IMG/VR virus record: IMGVR_UViG_3300045454_000107
Location: 1-33,707 of that record
Origin: a virus
DNA: 33,707 nt
Direction: 5' to 3' (one strand)
Made by a program: the position numbers and the translations under genes. The notes beneath the pieces were generated by a model. It made no database searches. It was not told the origin of the DNA and saw only the letters and a program-made list of their open reading frames with translations. This document shows positions 14,426 through 22,466 of this stretch, piece after piece (positions within the stretch are counted from its first letter, which is position 1; each line of letters begins with the position of its first letter).

Positions 14426-14947
14426 TCAGCCCCCGATGTGCGTGCGGTAGGTCGCCAGCACGTCCTGCCCGGCGGCCTTGTAGATGTTGGCCAGGGCGTC
14501 GATTTCCATGATGTCCTCGCCGCCCACGGTCAGCTTCATGTAGGTGGCGGTGAACTCGCTTTCCAGCTCGACGTTCTCGTGCTGCTTGTAGCCGCCGCCG
14601 GGTAGGCTTTTGAAGGTCACGGTCAGCAGCGCCACCAGCGGCAGCTCCTGGCTGCGCCCGGCGCTGGAATACACCTCGACGCTGGCGCGCAGTTGCAGTT
14701 GCACGCTGGCAAAGGGGTTGGCGGTTTTTTTCAGCGCCTCGGGGTAGAGGCTGGACCACTTGATCTTGCCCTCCAGCTTTTCGAAGCCGGCATAGGCCTC
14801 GATGCTGCCCACCATGCCCAGCGCCTTGTGCTCGGCCATTTTGGCCTTGAGCACCGGCAGCTCGACTTCTTCGGCGCGCCCGAGCATGGAGCCGCCGTCG
14901 AGGTAGACGTTGGCGTTGGTCAGGCGGTGGATGTTGATTTTGCTCAT
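14426..14947 (-). CDS. major tail tube protein (P2 FII-like)
   Basis: A 173-aa tube protein. Typical features are MSKINIHRLTNANVYLDGGS, the basic/acidic helix VLKAKMAEHKALGMVG, and a C-terminal ATYMKLTVGGEDIMEIDALA with IYKAAGQDVLATYRTHIG. In P2-like tails it follows the sheath; here a ~265-bp stretch with an antiparallel gene separates the two. Confidence 0.92.
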   Translation of the reverse strand: MSKINIHRLTNANVYLDGGSMLGRAEEVELPVLKAKMAEHKALGMVGSIEAYAGFEKLEGKIKWSSLYPEALKKTANPFASVQLQLRASVEVYSSAGRSQELPLVALLTVTFKSLPGGGYKQHENVELESEFTATYMKLTVGGEDIMEIDALANIYKAAGQDVLATYRTHIGG

Positions 14948-14978
14948 AATGTTGACCTCTCATTCGTGGGAATTGCAC

Positions 14979-15206
14979 ATGCACGGTCTTTCCTTGATGG
15001 TGGACTCTCCGCTTGAAGTAGCCATGGACGCATCAGGACAGTTAAGGGTTTCCTGCTACCAGTCGGTGGCCGGGCAGACTGAGGCCCTGCGTCTTGAGCT
15101 GCTTCTGACACCAACAGCGGCAGCAGCGCTACTCCACGCACTTCGTCACCTTGAAACACAGGGAATAGACCTGACAGCAGGCGCCAGGCCAGCCACTCGG
15201 CAATAG
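14979..15206 (+). CDS. antiparallel small protein between sheath and tube
   Basis: A 75-aa frame on the plus strand in the only gap of the sheath-tube pair. The C-terminal part (SVAGQTEALRLELLLTPTAA then LLHALRHLETQGIDLT) looks like a small conserved phage protein, with a beta strand and an amphipathic helix. Base composition is visibly less GC-rich than the neighbours, which fits acquisition. The ribosome site is weak (GGGA). Internal starts at 14997 and 15024 are possible. The opposite frame, beginning MIRTIAEWLAWRL, is also open and cannot be excluded. Confidence 0.5.
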   Translation: MHGLSLMVDSPLEVAMDASGQLRVSCYQSVAGQTEALRLELLLTPTAAAALLHALRHLETQGIDLTAGARPATRQ

Positions 15207-15212
15207 TCCGAA

Positions 15213-16649
15213 TCATTGGCCGCTCCCCAAGCCGCGCAGCAGGTTGATGTCGATGAAGCTCTCGAAGGTGATGCGCTCGGCCGGGGTCGGCGGCATGAAG
15301 GTCAGATCCAGCGTCAGGTGCCCGGCGGCGAGCTGCACCGGCGGGTTCTTGGCTGGGTCGAAGGTGCAGGAGCCGTCGATCAGCGCGCCGCGCCCGACCA
15401 GCACGCGGATGAAGGCGTCCACGCTGCCGCGCACGGCGTCGATGAGCGCGTCGCTGATGGGCTGATCGAGGAACTGCAGCATGGCGTGCTCGACCGACTC
15501 GTGCAGCATGTCGGCGGTGCGCCGGATGTTGATGAAGTTGCGCGGATGCGACATCGAGGGCCAGGCCGCCGAGCGGTTGCCCCAGGTGCGCATGCCGGTG
15601 CCAAAGCTGTTGAAGAGCGTGACGATGCCGTTTTCGTTCAACAAGTTCGCCTCGGACTGCGGGTCGTTGATGCGCGCCGTGATGGCGCGCTCGACGCCGG
15701 TGATGCCCATGATCTCGGCGTTCGAGGGGCTCCACCAGTAGCCGTTTTCGGCGTCGCGGCGGCAGATCACGCCCGCCAGGCGCTGGCTGAAGGGCTCCAG
15801 GCGCTCGCTCTCGGTGGCCGAGTCGAACACGCGCAGGTGCGGGTAGCACAGCACGGCGCGCTCGCTCGAGGTGTTGAAGTTGATCGCACCCAGCGGCCCA
15901 CGCCCCTGCACCGCCTGCTGCACCGTCACGCCGACGGGCGCGTCCAGCAGCGCCAGCGCGCGCAGCCGGTGCGCCATGACGATGAGCGCACTCGAGACCG
16001 ACTGCAGCGTGTGGTAGACCGGCGCCAGCAGCAGCTTGGCGTTGAAGCCAAAGCGGCTGTGGGTGTCGTCCAGCGCCTGAATGCCGGTGCGCTGCCCGCC
16101 CGCCGTCACGGTGCCGATGACCTCGGCCGTGGTCGGCAGGGTGGGGTTCAGGCGCTGGTAGCTCACGCGCAGCGTGGCCCCGGCGGCGATGGTACCGCTG
16201 GGCACGCGCTCGATCTCGCCGCGCTCGGCGTCGAGCGTGTAGTGCGTGCCCGGCGCGAAAGTGGTCAGGCCGTCGGCCGACTGCACCACCACCGCGCTCA
16301 CGTAGGGGTGCGCCAGGCGCGCGCGCTGGGTGATGGTTGAGAGCGTCACGCTCTCGTTCGTCACCTGGCTGCGGTGCGTGGCCGGGTCGAGCACGTTGAC
16401 CACGATCACCGTGCCTGCGCCCTGGTCGAAGATGGCGTCGAGCGCCTGCGGGATGGTGAACCCAGCGGCCACGGCGGCGTCGCCAAAGCGCGCCGCGTCG
16501 CGCGCCGACAGCACGATGGTGGGCTCGTTCACCGGCCCGCTCGGGGCGGTGCCGATCAGGCCCACCACGGCGGTCTTGACCTGGCGGATGGGGCGCGGGC
16601 CGCGCATGACCTCGATGGTCTCGACCCCGTGTAAAAAGTTGGCTGCCAT
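15213..16649 (-). CDS. tail sheath protein
   Basis: A 478-aa contractile sheath protein. AAGGAG lies 9 nt before the ATG. The N-terminus (RQVKTAVVGLIGTAPSGPVN) and the C-terminal domain (YWWSPSNAEIMGITGVERAI; RTWGNRSAAWPSM; FINIRRTADMLHESVEHAML) are typical of the phage sheath family. The last ~100 residues form the conserved C-terminal handshake domain. It is flanked by gp38 upstream and, beyond the antiparallel gene, the tube protein. Confidence 0.95.
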   Translation of the reverse strand: MAANFLHGVETIEVMRGPRPIRQVKTAVVGLIGTAPSGPVNEPTIVLSARDAARFGDAAVAAGFTIPQALDAIFDQGAGTVIVVNVLDPATHRSQVTNESVTLSTITQRARLAHPYVSAVVVQSADGLTTFAPGTHYTLDAERGEIERVPSGTIAAGATLRVSYQRLNPTLPTTAEVIGTVTAGGQRTGIQALDDTHSRFGFNAKLLLAPVYHTLQSVSSALIVMAHRLRALALLDAPVGVTVQQAVQGRGPLGAINFNTSSERAVLCYPHLRVFDSATESERLEPFSQRLAGVICRRDAENGYWWSPSNAEIMGITGVERAITARINDPQSEANLLNENGIVTLFNSFGTGMRTWGNRSAAWPSMSHPRNFINIRRTADMLHESVEHAMLQFLDQPISDALIDAVRGSVDAFIRVLVGRGALIDGSCTFDPAKNPPVQLAAGHLTLDLTFMPPTPAERITFESFIDINLLRGLGSGQ

Positions 16650-16655
16650 GGCGGT

Positions 16656-16868
16656 TTACTCCTTGCGCGCGGCGGTTTTCTTGGGGGTGGGGGCGGCCTC
16701 GGGATCGGGCTCGGCCACCGGCTGCAGGTAGCCTTGCGCCCGCAGCGCATCGACCACGTCGGAGCTGGGCAGCTCCACGGTCTGGTTGGGCCACAGCAGC
16801 AGCTCGGTGCCGTCGGCCAGGGTCAGGCCCGATGCCGGGCCGTGGTAGGTGTAGCGCGTCAGCGGCAT
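16656..16868 (-). CDS. small Mu gp38-like protein (DUF2635-like)
   Basis: A 70-aa protein directly before the sheath gene. The core is a beta-rich segment (TRYTYHGPASGLTLADGTEL then LPSSDVVDALRAQGYL), followed by a Pro/Lys tail (TPKKTAARKE). Size and position match the small DUF2635-type protein of Mu-like phages. AAGGAG lies 7 nt before the ATG. Role unknown. Confidence 0.7.
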   Translation of the reverse strand: MPLTRYTYHGPASGLTLADGTELLLWPNQTVELPSSDVVDALRAQGYLQPVAEPDPEAAPTPKKTAARKE

Positions 16869-16884
16869 GAAAATCTCCTTGGGG

Positions 16885-17355
16885 TTACAGGTTCGACGCC
16901 AGGCTCACCTGGCGCAGCAGCGGCAGGCTGGCCGGCGCGGCCTCTTGCACGGTCAGGCTGGTGCAGGCAAACACCAGCTCGTAAATCCAGACGCCGTCTT
17001 GCTGCGAGACGTAGCGCTCGCTGGCCAGGCGCAGCGGCTGGGTGCAGTGCGGCAGCTCCTGCCCGAGCAGGGCGGCGCGCGCTGCGTCCACCAGCGCCAG
17101 CGCGCCAAAGCCGTCGTTGAGGGTGCGCGCCACCACCGAGACGCCGATCTCGAACTCGCGCTCTTGCGCCACCGCGCCCACGTCCAGCGGCGCGCTGTAG
17201 CGGCTGCCCCGGTAGTCGAGCAGCAGCGCGGCGCGCGGGTGCTTGAGCACCCATTGGCGCGGCTGATCGGGGTAGAGCGCGACCTCGAACTCGGGCAGGC
17301 GCTCGCGCAGGGTCTGCGCCGCCGCGTCCAGCCAGGCACGCGTGCTGGCGCTCAT
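16885..17355 (-). CDS. Mu gp37-like protein (DUF1834)
   Basis: A 156-aa protein between gp36 and the sheath, where Mu has gp37. Typical parts are AWLDAAAQTLRERLPEFEVA, then HPRAALLLDYRGSRY and YELVFACTSLTVQE. It is probably a tail completion protein. The ATG at 17355 overlaps the gp36 stop (ATGA) and is preferred over an in-frame GTG 2 codons upstream. Confidence 0.8.
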   Translation of the reverse strand: MSASTRAWLDAAAQTLRERLPEFEVALYPDQPRQWVLKHPRAALLLDYRGSRYSAPLDVGAVAQEREFEIGVSVVARTLNDGFGALALVDAARAALLGQELPHCTQPLRLASERYVSQQDGVWIYELVFACTSLTVQEAAPASLPLLRQVSLASNL

Positions 17356-17759
17356 GGCCACACCGCCTGGGCGTCACGCCCAAACACTGGCGCACTGCCC
17401 GCACGCGCTGCCGCCAGACTGGGCCGGGGCGCTTGCGCAGCGGGCACGCCGAGCGTGAGCTTGCCGCTGGCCAGGTGTTCGAGCAGGCGGCGCGCGTCAT
17501 CGTAGCGCTGGCGCACCTCTTCGCTGGCGGCGTGGCGCCAGAGGCGGTAGCGCGCCATGTCGCAGGCGAGGTTGCGCAGCAGCGCCGGCACAGCAGGAAG
17601 CGGCAGCGGGTAGCGCGCCGCCAGGTAGGCCGAGACTTCGGCGCTGGCATCATCGAGCGCGCGCTCCAGCGTGGCCGCGTAGGGCATGTCCACGGTGAGC
17701 TGGCTGAGCTCGTGGGGCCCGAGTGCGGCCTCCAGGTCGGCGATGCTGGCGTAGCGCAT
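17352..17759 (-). CDS. Mu gp36-like protein (DUF1320)
   Basis: A 135-aa head-tail connector protein. The DUF1320 pattern MRYASIADLEAALGPHELSQ, then SAYLAARYPLPLPAVPALLR and LACDMARYRLW, is clear. It probably sits in the neck as an adaptor. The C-terminal ~30 residues are Ala/Pro-rich. The ribosome site is weak. Confidence 0.88.
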   Translation of the reverse strand: MRYASIADLEAALGPHELSQLTVDMPYAATLERALDDASAEVSAYLAARYPLPLPAVPALLRNLACDMARYRLWRHAASEEVRQRYDDARRLLEHLASGKLTLGVPAAQAPRPSLAAARAGSAPVFGRDAQAVWP

Positions 17760-17781
17760 GGCTTTGGGCTTTAGGCGTGCT

Positions 17782-17988
17782 TTAGGCGGGCTCGATGGCG
17801 GCCAGCGCCTGCAGCGGCGCGGCCACGGCGGCGGGCAGCGCCAGCGTGTCGCCAGCGGCGTAGATCTGGCCGTCGTGCAGCAGCGGCAGCAGCACGCGCC
17901 ACTGCTGCACTTCGGCGGCGGGGGCCTCGGTCTGTACTTCGGCGGTGGCAGCGGCGGCGGCAGCGGCGGTGGAGCGGGTGCGGCTCAT
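17782..17988 (-). CDS. small phage protein after major capsid
   Basis: A 68-aa protein with a long Ala/Thr N-terminus and a short beta-rich core (RVLLPLLHDGQIYAAGDTLA, then a C-terminal helix). This resembles small proteins (Mu gp35 position) found between capsid and gp36 genes. AGGA lies 7 nt before the ATG. Role unknown. Confidence 0.65.
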   Translation of the reverse strand: MSRTRSTAAAAAAATAEVQTEAPAAEVQQWRVLLPLLHDGQIYAAGDTLALPAAVAAPLQALAAIEPA

Positions 17989-18000
17989 GGCGCTGTCCTA

Positions 18001-18945
18001 TCAAGCCACGGCGTTGGCAAACAGGTAGCCCGCGCCCGGCGCGCTGATGACCTCGCGCACGCTCTCGCCCACGCGCACGCGCACGCCGCCGCGCAGGCCG
18101 GCCTTTTGCTCTTCCATCTCACCGGCAATGCGGCTGCCCCACTGGGCGGTGAAGCCATAGACCGGCTGGCCGGTGCTGGCGGCGTCGTCGCTGATGTACA
18201 GCAGCGCGGCGTGGTTGCCCCAGACGCGCTGGATTTGCGGCGGCTGGCCACGGCGTGCGGTGTTGACAAAGCCCGAGCCCACCAGCACGTTGGGCACCTC
18301 GATCAGGTCGGCCAGTTGCGCGCGCGTGATGGCACCGCCGGTCTGCGCGCTGGCGTTGGCGGCCTGGATCAGGCGCGGGTGCTGGCGCATGCGCGTCCAG
18401 GTGCGCTGCCCGAGCACGATGGTGTTGGGGCGCACCAGCGGCACGTCGAGCGCTTGCAAGAGCGCGTCGAGCGGGTTGCTGTTGGCAAAGTCGCTCCATT
18501 GGCTGGTGCCCGAGAGTGTGAGTGTGTGCCCGGCGGCGTAGCTGGCGGCGCTGAAAACCCGATTGGCCACGCGCACCTCGCGATCCAGCATCACCAGCCC
18601 GGCCAGCAACTGCGTCGAGCGCGCCAGCGGGCTGAGTGTGCCGGGGGCGCCCATGCTTTCGTAGGCGCTGATTTCGTCATTGGGCACCAGGTCGTCCAGG
18701 CCCCAATCGACGCACTCGTCGTTGATCAGGCGCCCGCCGAACTCGACCATGGTCGGCTCGGAGCGGCGGCCCACCAGCGTGGGCGGCACGGTGAAGGCGT
18801 CGGCCAGTTGGTATTCGGTGTAGGCAAAGCGCTTGGCCGTGGGCACGCGCGGCAGCACGCGGTCGGCGATCAGGTCGATGTCGCGGTTGCGGTAGCCAAT
18901 CGCAATCGCGGTCAGCTCCGGGTTGAGGGGGTAGGCGGTGCTCAT
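18001..18945 (-). CDS. major capsid protein
   Basis: A 314-aa capsid subunit with the phage-capsid pattern: AIAIGYRNRDIDLIADRVLP, RSEPTMVEFGGRLINDECVD, NTIVLGQRTWTRMRQHPRLI, and GEMEEQKAGLRGGVRVRVGE. It is encoded in the order protease/scaffold, decoration, capsid, as expected for Mu-like heads. AGGAG lies 10 nt before the ATG. I judge it a HK97-fold capsid by context; it is not obviously close to Mu gpT. Confidence 0.88.
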   Translation of the reverse strand: MSTAYPLNPELTAIAIGYRNRDIDLIADRVLPRVPTAKRFAYTEYQLADAFTVPPTLVGRRSEPTMVEFGGRLINDECVDWGLDDLVPNDEISAYESMGAPGTLSPLARSTQLLAGLVMLDREVRVANRVFSAASYAAGHTLTLSGTSQWSDFANSNPLDALLQALDVPLVRPNTIVLGQRTWTRMRQHPRLIQAANASAQTGGAITRAQLADLIEVPNVLVGSGFVNTARRGQPPQIQRVWGNHAALLYISDDAASTGQPVYGFTAQWGSRIAGEMEEQKAGLRGGVRVRVGESVREVISAPGAGYLFANAVA

Positions 18946-18966
18946 GGGTGCAAGGCTCCTGGTGGT

Positions 18967-19323
18967 TTAGAACACGCTGTGCGCGATCACGCAGCGGATG
19001 CGGTCGCCGGCAGCGGCAGCGGCGTCGAGCGCCACGCCGATGACGCGGTTGCCCGCAGCGGCGGTCACGGCGCGCCCTTGCGCGTCGGCGGTCAGCGGCG
19101 CACCGTGCGCGACGGCAGCGCCGGCGGTGACGTCGGCAATACCGGCCACCACGACGTCGATGCGCTGCCCGGCGGCGACCTGAATCTGGTCGCTGATGCC
19201 GATGCTGGCCGCCGTGGCGCTGGTGGCCAGCGCGGCCGTGTCGGCGGCGCTGAGCACGACGATGCGCGACGGCTCAAGCGCGGCTGCGGCGACGAAGTTT
19301 TTCATCAAAATGGGGTTGGACAT
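18967..19323 (-). CDS. capsid decoration / cement protein
   Basis: A 118-aa protein rich in Ala, Val and Thr, encoded between scaffold and capsid genes. The C-terminal part (DAQGRAVTAAAGNRVIGVAL then AGDRIRCVIAHSVF) is the typical end of DUF2190-type decoration proteins. GGAG lies 9 nt before the ATG. It is expected to trimerise on the outside of the head. Confidence 0.75.
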   Translation of the reverse strand: MSNPILMKNFVAAAALEPSRIVVLSAADTAALATSATAASIGISDQIQVAAGQRIDVVVAGIADVTAGAAVAHGAPLTADAQGRAVTAAAGNRVIGVALDAAAAAGDRIRCVIAHSVF

Positions 19324-19355
19324 GGGTCTTTTCTCCGGTGGGGTGTTTGGGGTTT

Positions 19356-19375
19356 GCTCGGATTGCGTGCGACAA
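19356..19375 (-). repeat. dispersed 20-bp motif, intergenic copy
   Basis: Perfect match to the consensus, 12 bp beyond the protease stop, in the 64-bp gap before the decoration gene. The 18-bp core plus flank is nearly identical to the copies in the RT tail (GCTCGGATTGCGTGCGACA). Confidence 0.75.
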
Positions 19376-19387
19376 AGGGCAGCCGTT

Positions 19388-20464
19388 TCAGGCCGCCTGG
19401 CCCATCACGTGCGCCACGGCGGCGGCAAAGCTCACGCGCTCGCCGGCGCGCTCGCGCTCGTCTTGCCAGGCTTGGGCGGCGCGTGCGACGGCGCTCGGGT
19501 CGGCACTGGATGCGGCAGCGGCAGCGGTGCTGTTGCTGGCGCTGGGCGCAGCGCTGGGGGCGGCGGCGGCCCATTGGGCAAAGCCGGCCGGGTCTTTGCT
19601 GGCGTAGGCGCGCGCCCACACCAGCATGGCCGGGGGCACCTTGCCTGCGCTCATGGCGGCCTGTACGGCGGCTTCGGCAGCGGCGGCGGCTTGCTCCTTG
19701 GCCACTTGCGCGAGCTGGGCTTGCAGCGCCGCTTGCGCGGCTTGCGCGGCCTGGGCGCTGGCTTCAGATTCGCTCAGGCGCTGCTGCAGCGCTTGCGCAG
19801 CGGCGAGCAGCTCGGCGGCGCTGCTCAGGCCCGGCTGGCCGAGCAAGGCGCGCAGGCGCTCCAGGGCATCGGCCTCCAGGCTCATGGCGGCCTGGGCGCT
19901 GGCGGGTTTGGATTCGGGGGCGGTGGGGGTGGCAGACATGGCGGGTGTGCTCTCCGGTTGGCGTTGGCTGGCAGCGGCTTGCAAGGCCGCCAGGTTGGGG
20001 GTGTGGGTCAGGGCGGCGCCGTCGAGCGCCACCACGCGCGCGTCGGCCGTCAGGTAGCGGAACACCGGCGAGAGGTAGCGGTAGGCGCGGGCGGCGAGCA
20101 GCTCGGCGGCTTGCGCCGTCCAGCGCACGCGGCCCCAGATGCCGTCGGTGCGCGCTTCCAGCGCCTCGATCCAGCCCGCCACCGGCACCGGCCCGGCCTT
20201 GCTGGCGGCGTCGAGCGTCTGGTGTTCGTAGTCCAGCGGCAAGTCGCCGCCGTGGGCGGCAAAGGCGGCCAGCACGGCGTCGGCGTCGAGCGTGTAGGGG
20301 CCGCGCCCGTCGCGCCCGGCAAAAGTGCCGGCCGGCAGCAGGTGTACCCATTGTGGTGCGTCCGATCCTTCGGCCTGCGCCGCCAGCGGCAGCGCCAGGG
20401 CGCGGCTGCACGCGGCAGCCTCGGCCGGGGCGGGTTGGGTGGGGGCAAGCGGTGCGGCAGGCAT
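19388..20464 (-). CDS. prohead protease I with nested scaffold Z
   Basis: A 358-aa Mu gpI-like protein. The N-terminal ~165 residues are the protease (WVHLLPAGTFAGRDGRGPYT; GDLPLDYEHQTLDA; AYRYLSPVFRYLTAD, with conserved His and Ser candidates). The C-terminal half is a charged Ala/Gln coiled coil typical of scaffold. An internal ATG at 19939 (residue 176, MSATPTAPESKP) preceded by GGAGAG could initiate the scaffold Z alone, as in Mu. The gene is first after a late promoter element (20496-20522), and a palindrome sits right before its ATG. Confidence 0.9.
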   Translation of the reverse strand: MPAAPLAPTQPAPAEAAACSRALALPLAAQAEGSDAPQWVHLLPAGTFAGRDGRGPYTLDADAVLAAFAAHGGDLPLDYEHQTLDAASKAGPVPVAGWIEALEARTDGIWGRVRWTAQAAELLAARAYRYLSPVFRYLTADARVVALDGAALTHTPNLAALQAAASQRQPESTPAMSATPTAPESKPASAQAAMSLEADALERLRALLGQPGLSSAAELLAAAQALQQRLSESEASAQAAQAAQAALQAQLAQVAKEQAAAAAEAAVQAAMSAGKVPPAMLVWARAYASKDPAGFAQWAAAAPSAAPSASNSTAAAAASSADPSAVARAAQAWQDERERAGERVSFAAAVAHVMGQAA

Positions 20465-20465
20465 G

Positions 20466-20480
20466 GGGGCATCATGCCCC
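20466..20480. promoter_or_regulatory. leader palindrome before protease gene
   Basis: GGGGCAT C ATGCCCC: 7-bp arms with a single-base centre, 1 nt from the ATG at 20464. It would hide the only purine-rich stretch (AGGGG) in a hairpin. Confidence 0.6.
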
Positions 20481-20495
20481 TGGGCGGCCCCAACC

Positions 20496-20522
20496 TGAAT
20501 TAAAGCCGTTTAGCCTGTAGCC
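20496..20522 (-). promoter_or_regulatory. late promoter element (protease-head-tail block)
   Basis: Second of three related elements. On the minus strand it contains AGGCTAAACGGCTTTAATTCA. Its end is 31 nt from the start of the protease gene. Mu has its PI promoter in the corresponding place. Confidence 0.75.
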
Positions 20523-20647
20523 GCAATGCCGCTCAAACGCGCCAGAACCCCGTTGCCAGCGTTTGCCAGGGCCTGGGACATACCAAGGGTGCGGCTGGGG
20601 CCAAAAATCGATTGTGGGGCGTTTTGGGCGGCTGAGGGTATTGGCAC

Positions 20648-21469
20648 TCAGTCCGCATCCGGGTCGAATGTGTCTTCAACGTGGTAGTCGATGATGGTGT
20701 AGACCTTCGGCACGCCGCGCACGGTTTGCACCCGCACGTCCACGATGTAGGCCAGCTCGTGCCACTGGCGCGCAAAACGCGCGTCGCCAGCCAGCATGGC
20801 TTTCTTGACGGCGTTGTTCTCGAAGATGACTTTCACTGGCTGGGTGCTGATGCTCTCGATCACCGCGCGGTCGCCGGTGTTGGCGTTGTCGGCAAACTTG
20901 GTTTGGCTCCAGAACATGACGCGCTTGCGCTGCACGTGATCGTCCGGCTCGTTGAGCGCTTCCAATTGGCGACGGATGCCGTTTTGCGCCGCGCTGGCCT
21001 GCTCGGAGCTGATGATGAACTGGTTCACGACCCTGCCGCCTTGCGCGACGGTGAAGTTCATCTGCGCTGCGCCGTCCTTGGCGACCGGTTCGAGGATATT
21101 GCTCCACTGTCGCAGGTCACTCTTGCTCAAGTCCTTGGGCGGGTGCGTCAGCTTGCCGTTGAGCCACTCAATCACCCACTGAGCGTGCTTGACCCATTCC
21201 AGCAAGGAGCCGCCCTGCCAAAGCAGCGGCACCACGGGCATGAATTGCGCCACCAGTTCGACGACAATCGAGCCTGAGCGCACGTCCTTGATGTACAGCT
21301 CGGCACCCACCTGCTGCTGCGCTTGGGTCTCGTTCTCGATGAAGCGCTCGAACTGCTGGCCAACGCCGAGCAGCGCCAGCGTCAGGTCTGTCAGAACGAC
21401 CGGCTTTTGGTTGTTGATCGTGATTTCGAGCCGGTTGCCGAAGTCCAGATCGAGCAGTGCATGGGGCAT
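20648..21469 (-). CDS. accessory protein of unknown function
   Basis: A 273-aa protein inserted between gpG and the late protease promoter. It has less biased codons and lower GC than its neighbours. There is a beta-rich N-terminus (LEITINNQKPVVLTDLTLAL), then a strand with YIKDVRSGSIVVELV and a hydrophobic segment (AQFMPVVPLLWQGGSLLEWV, perhaps membrane-associated). A second half of strands and helices follows (RQWHELAYIVDVRVQTV; YTIIDYHVEDTF). Not a Mu structural gene that I recognise. Its start is 5 bp from the start of a divergent gene (21475). It is most likely a cargo (moron) gene; function unknown. Confidence 0.75.
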   Translation of the reverse strand: MPHALLDLDFGNRLEITINNQKPVVLTDLTLALLGVGQQFERFIENETQAQQQVGAELYIKDVRSGSIVVELVAQFMPVVPLLWQGGSLLEWVKHAQWVIEWLNGKLTHPPKDLSKSDLRQWSNILEPVAKDGAAQMNFTVAQGGRVVNQFIISSEQASAAQNGIRRQLEALNEPDDHVQRKRVMFWSQTKFADNANTGDRAVIESISTQPVKVIFENNAVKKAMLAGDARFARQWHELAYIVDVRVQTVRGVPKVYTIIDYHVEDTFDPDAD

Positions 21470-21474
21470 GATGT

Positions 21475-21807
21475 ATGAAGCCTAACACGATAATCAACCG
21501 CGGGCGCGAGTGGCTCAAGGTGCGCTCGCCCGACATGGTGGGCGCGGCGCAGTGGCGCGTGCTGCGCGCTGCGCGCACGGTGCCGGTGGCCATTTTGCAC
21601 ACCGAGTGGCTGCGCGCCTACCACCAGCGCGAAGTGGCGCTGCTGCCGGGCGACGCGCTCGATGCCGAGTTCGAGGAAAGCATCGCCTACGATGCCGACG
21701 GCAACGAGCTGAGCCGCCGCCTGGCCGTCATTCGGGTGCACGGCATCAAGTCGCCCCCGCGCCAGATGCCGCTGCCCAGCGGCGCGCCCGGCGCGCTCGA
21801 GCCCTGA
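21475..21807 (+). CDS. antiparallel accessory protein
   Basis: A 110-aa protein on the plus strand, divergent from the 20648-21469 gene and convergent with gpG. Only 5 bp separate the two divergent start codons, so each promoter must lie inside the other gene. Strong GC3 supports the frame. It has a basic N-terminus (NTIINRGREWLKVRSPDMVG), an acidic middle (LDAEFEESIAYDADGNEL), then RLAVIRVHGIKSPPRQMPLP. No family recognised. Confidence 0.65.
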   Translation: MKPNTIINRGREWLKVRSPDMVGAAQWRVLRAARTVPVAILHTEWLRAYHQREVALLPGDALDAEFEESIAYDADGNELSRRLAVIRVHGIKSPPRQMPLPSGAPGALEP

Positions 21808-21821
21808 GCCTGGGCGCCGCC

Positions 21822-22271
21822 TCACAGCGCCCCTTCGATCAGCTCGCGCAGCACGTCCAGCACCGCTTCGCGGTCGCCCTGGCCCAGGGTGCGGGCCACC
21901 GGGTCGGCCAGCAACAGTCCGCGCCGGGGCATGTGCCGGGTGCCGAACTCGTGGTAGGCGGCGTAGGGCTGGCCAAAGCCGACTTCGGCAAAGTCGCGGC
22001 CCGCGCGCGAGGTCAGGCTGCCTTGCAGGTCGCCGTGTTCGTAGAGTATCGCGCCCTTGCGCTTCTTGCGCTGCAGCGTCTGGTCTTTGAGCGCCTCCCA
22101 GGGTGAGTTGTTGGGGTCGCGCCGGCGCTCGAAGCGCTGCTCCACGCGCGCCTCCAGCTCGGTGGCAATGCCGCGCATGGCGGGCCCAAGGTCGCGCACG
22201 CGGCGCTCCAGGCGCTCCAGCGCGGCGCGCAGCTCGCGCTCTTCGAGGCGGATGGTGATCGGGGCGGGCAT
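21822..22271 (-). CDS. virion morphogenesis protein (Mu gpG-like)
   Basis: A 149-aa protein of the Phage_tail_S / gpG family: RGIATELEARVEQRFERRRD, then the hallmark WEALKDQTLQRKKRKGAILY and EHGDLQGSLTSRAGRDFAEV, ending in YAAYHEFGTRHMPRRGLLLA. It acts in head-tail joining. The longer open frame to 22385 would begin in the structured intergenic region, so the ATG at 22271 is preferred. The ribosome site is weak. Confidence 0.9.
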   Translation of the reverse strand: MPAPITIRLEERELRAALERLERRVRDLGPAMRGIATELEARVEQRFERRRDPNNSPWEALKDQTLQRKKRKGAILYEHGDLQGSLTSRAGRDFAEVGFGQPYAAYHEFGTRHMPRRGLLLADPVARTLGQGDREAVLDVLRELIEGAL

Positions 22272-22466
22272 GGCTGGGGGCTTGCTTTGAGGGTTGGCCT
22301 GGGTTAGACTGCGGTCAAGGACTGGCGGCAAAATCTCCTGGCAGATGCTGAAGGTGCGCCGGACACCGAAGGTTGGTGGGGACATTTACCCACCGGGGTC
22401 GCAAAACCCTAGCAGCGGGACTTGGAGTCCGCTGCGCCAGTCCCACGGGGCCGATCCGGCGCGGCC
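22272..22466 (-). other. F-G intergenic region with three hairpins
   Basis: A 195-bp gap with no convincing gene. It holds three consecutive inverted repeats: 22375-22380/22389-22394 (GGTGGG/CCCACC, 8-nt loop), 22396-22399/22406-22409 (GGGT/ACCC, 6-nt loop) and 22412-22422/22426-22435 (a 10-bp stem with one bulged base and 3-nt loop). It could be a terminator/processing region or a structured leader for gpG. Confidence 0.5.

Noticed and set aside
14944-16794. 616-aa minus-strand frame across sheath
   Set aside because: Out of frame with the recognised sheath gene; only its last ~90 codons, in the sheath-tube gap, remain possible and are noted under the antiparallel gene.
17758-20520. 920-aa plus-strand open frame across gp36-capsid-protease
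   Set aside because: It is the antisense shadow of well-recognised minus-strand genes; its composition (Gly/Arg/His/Ala) is that of a reverse frame in high-GC DNA.
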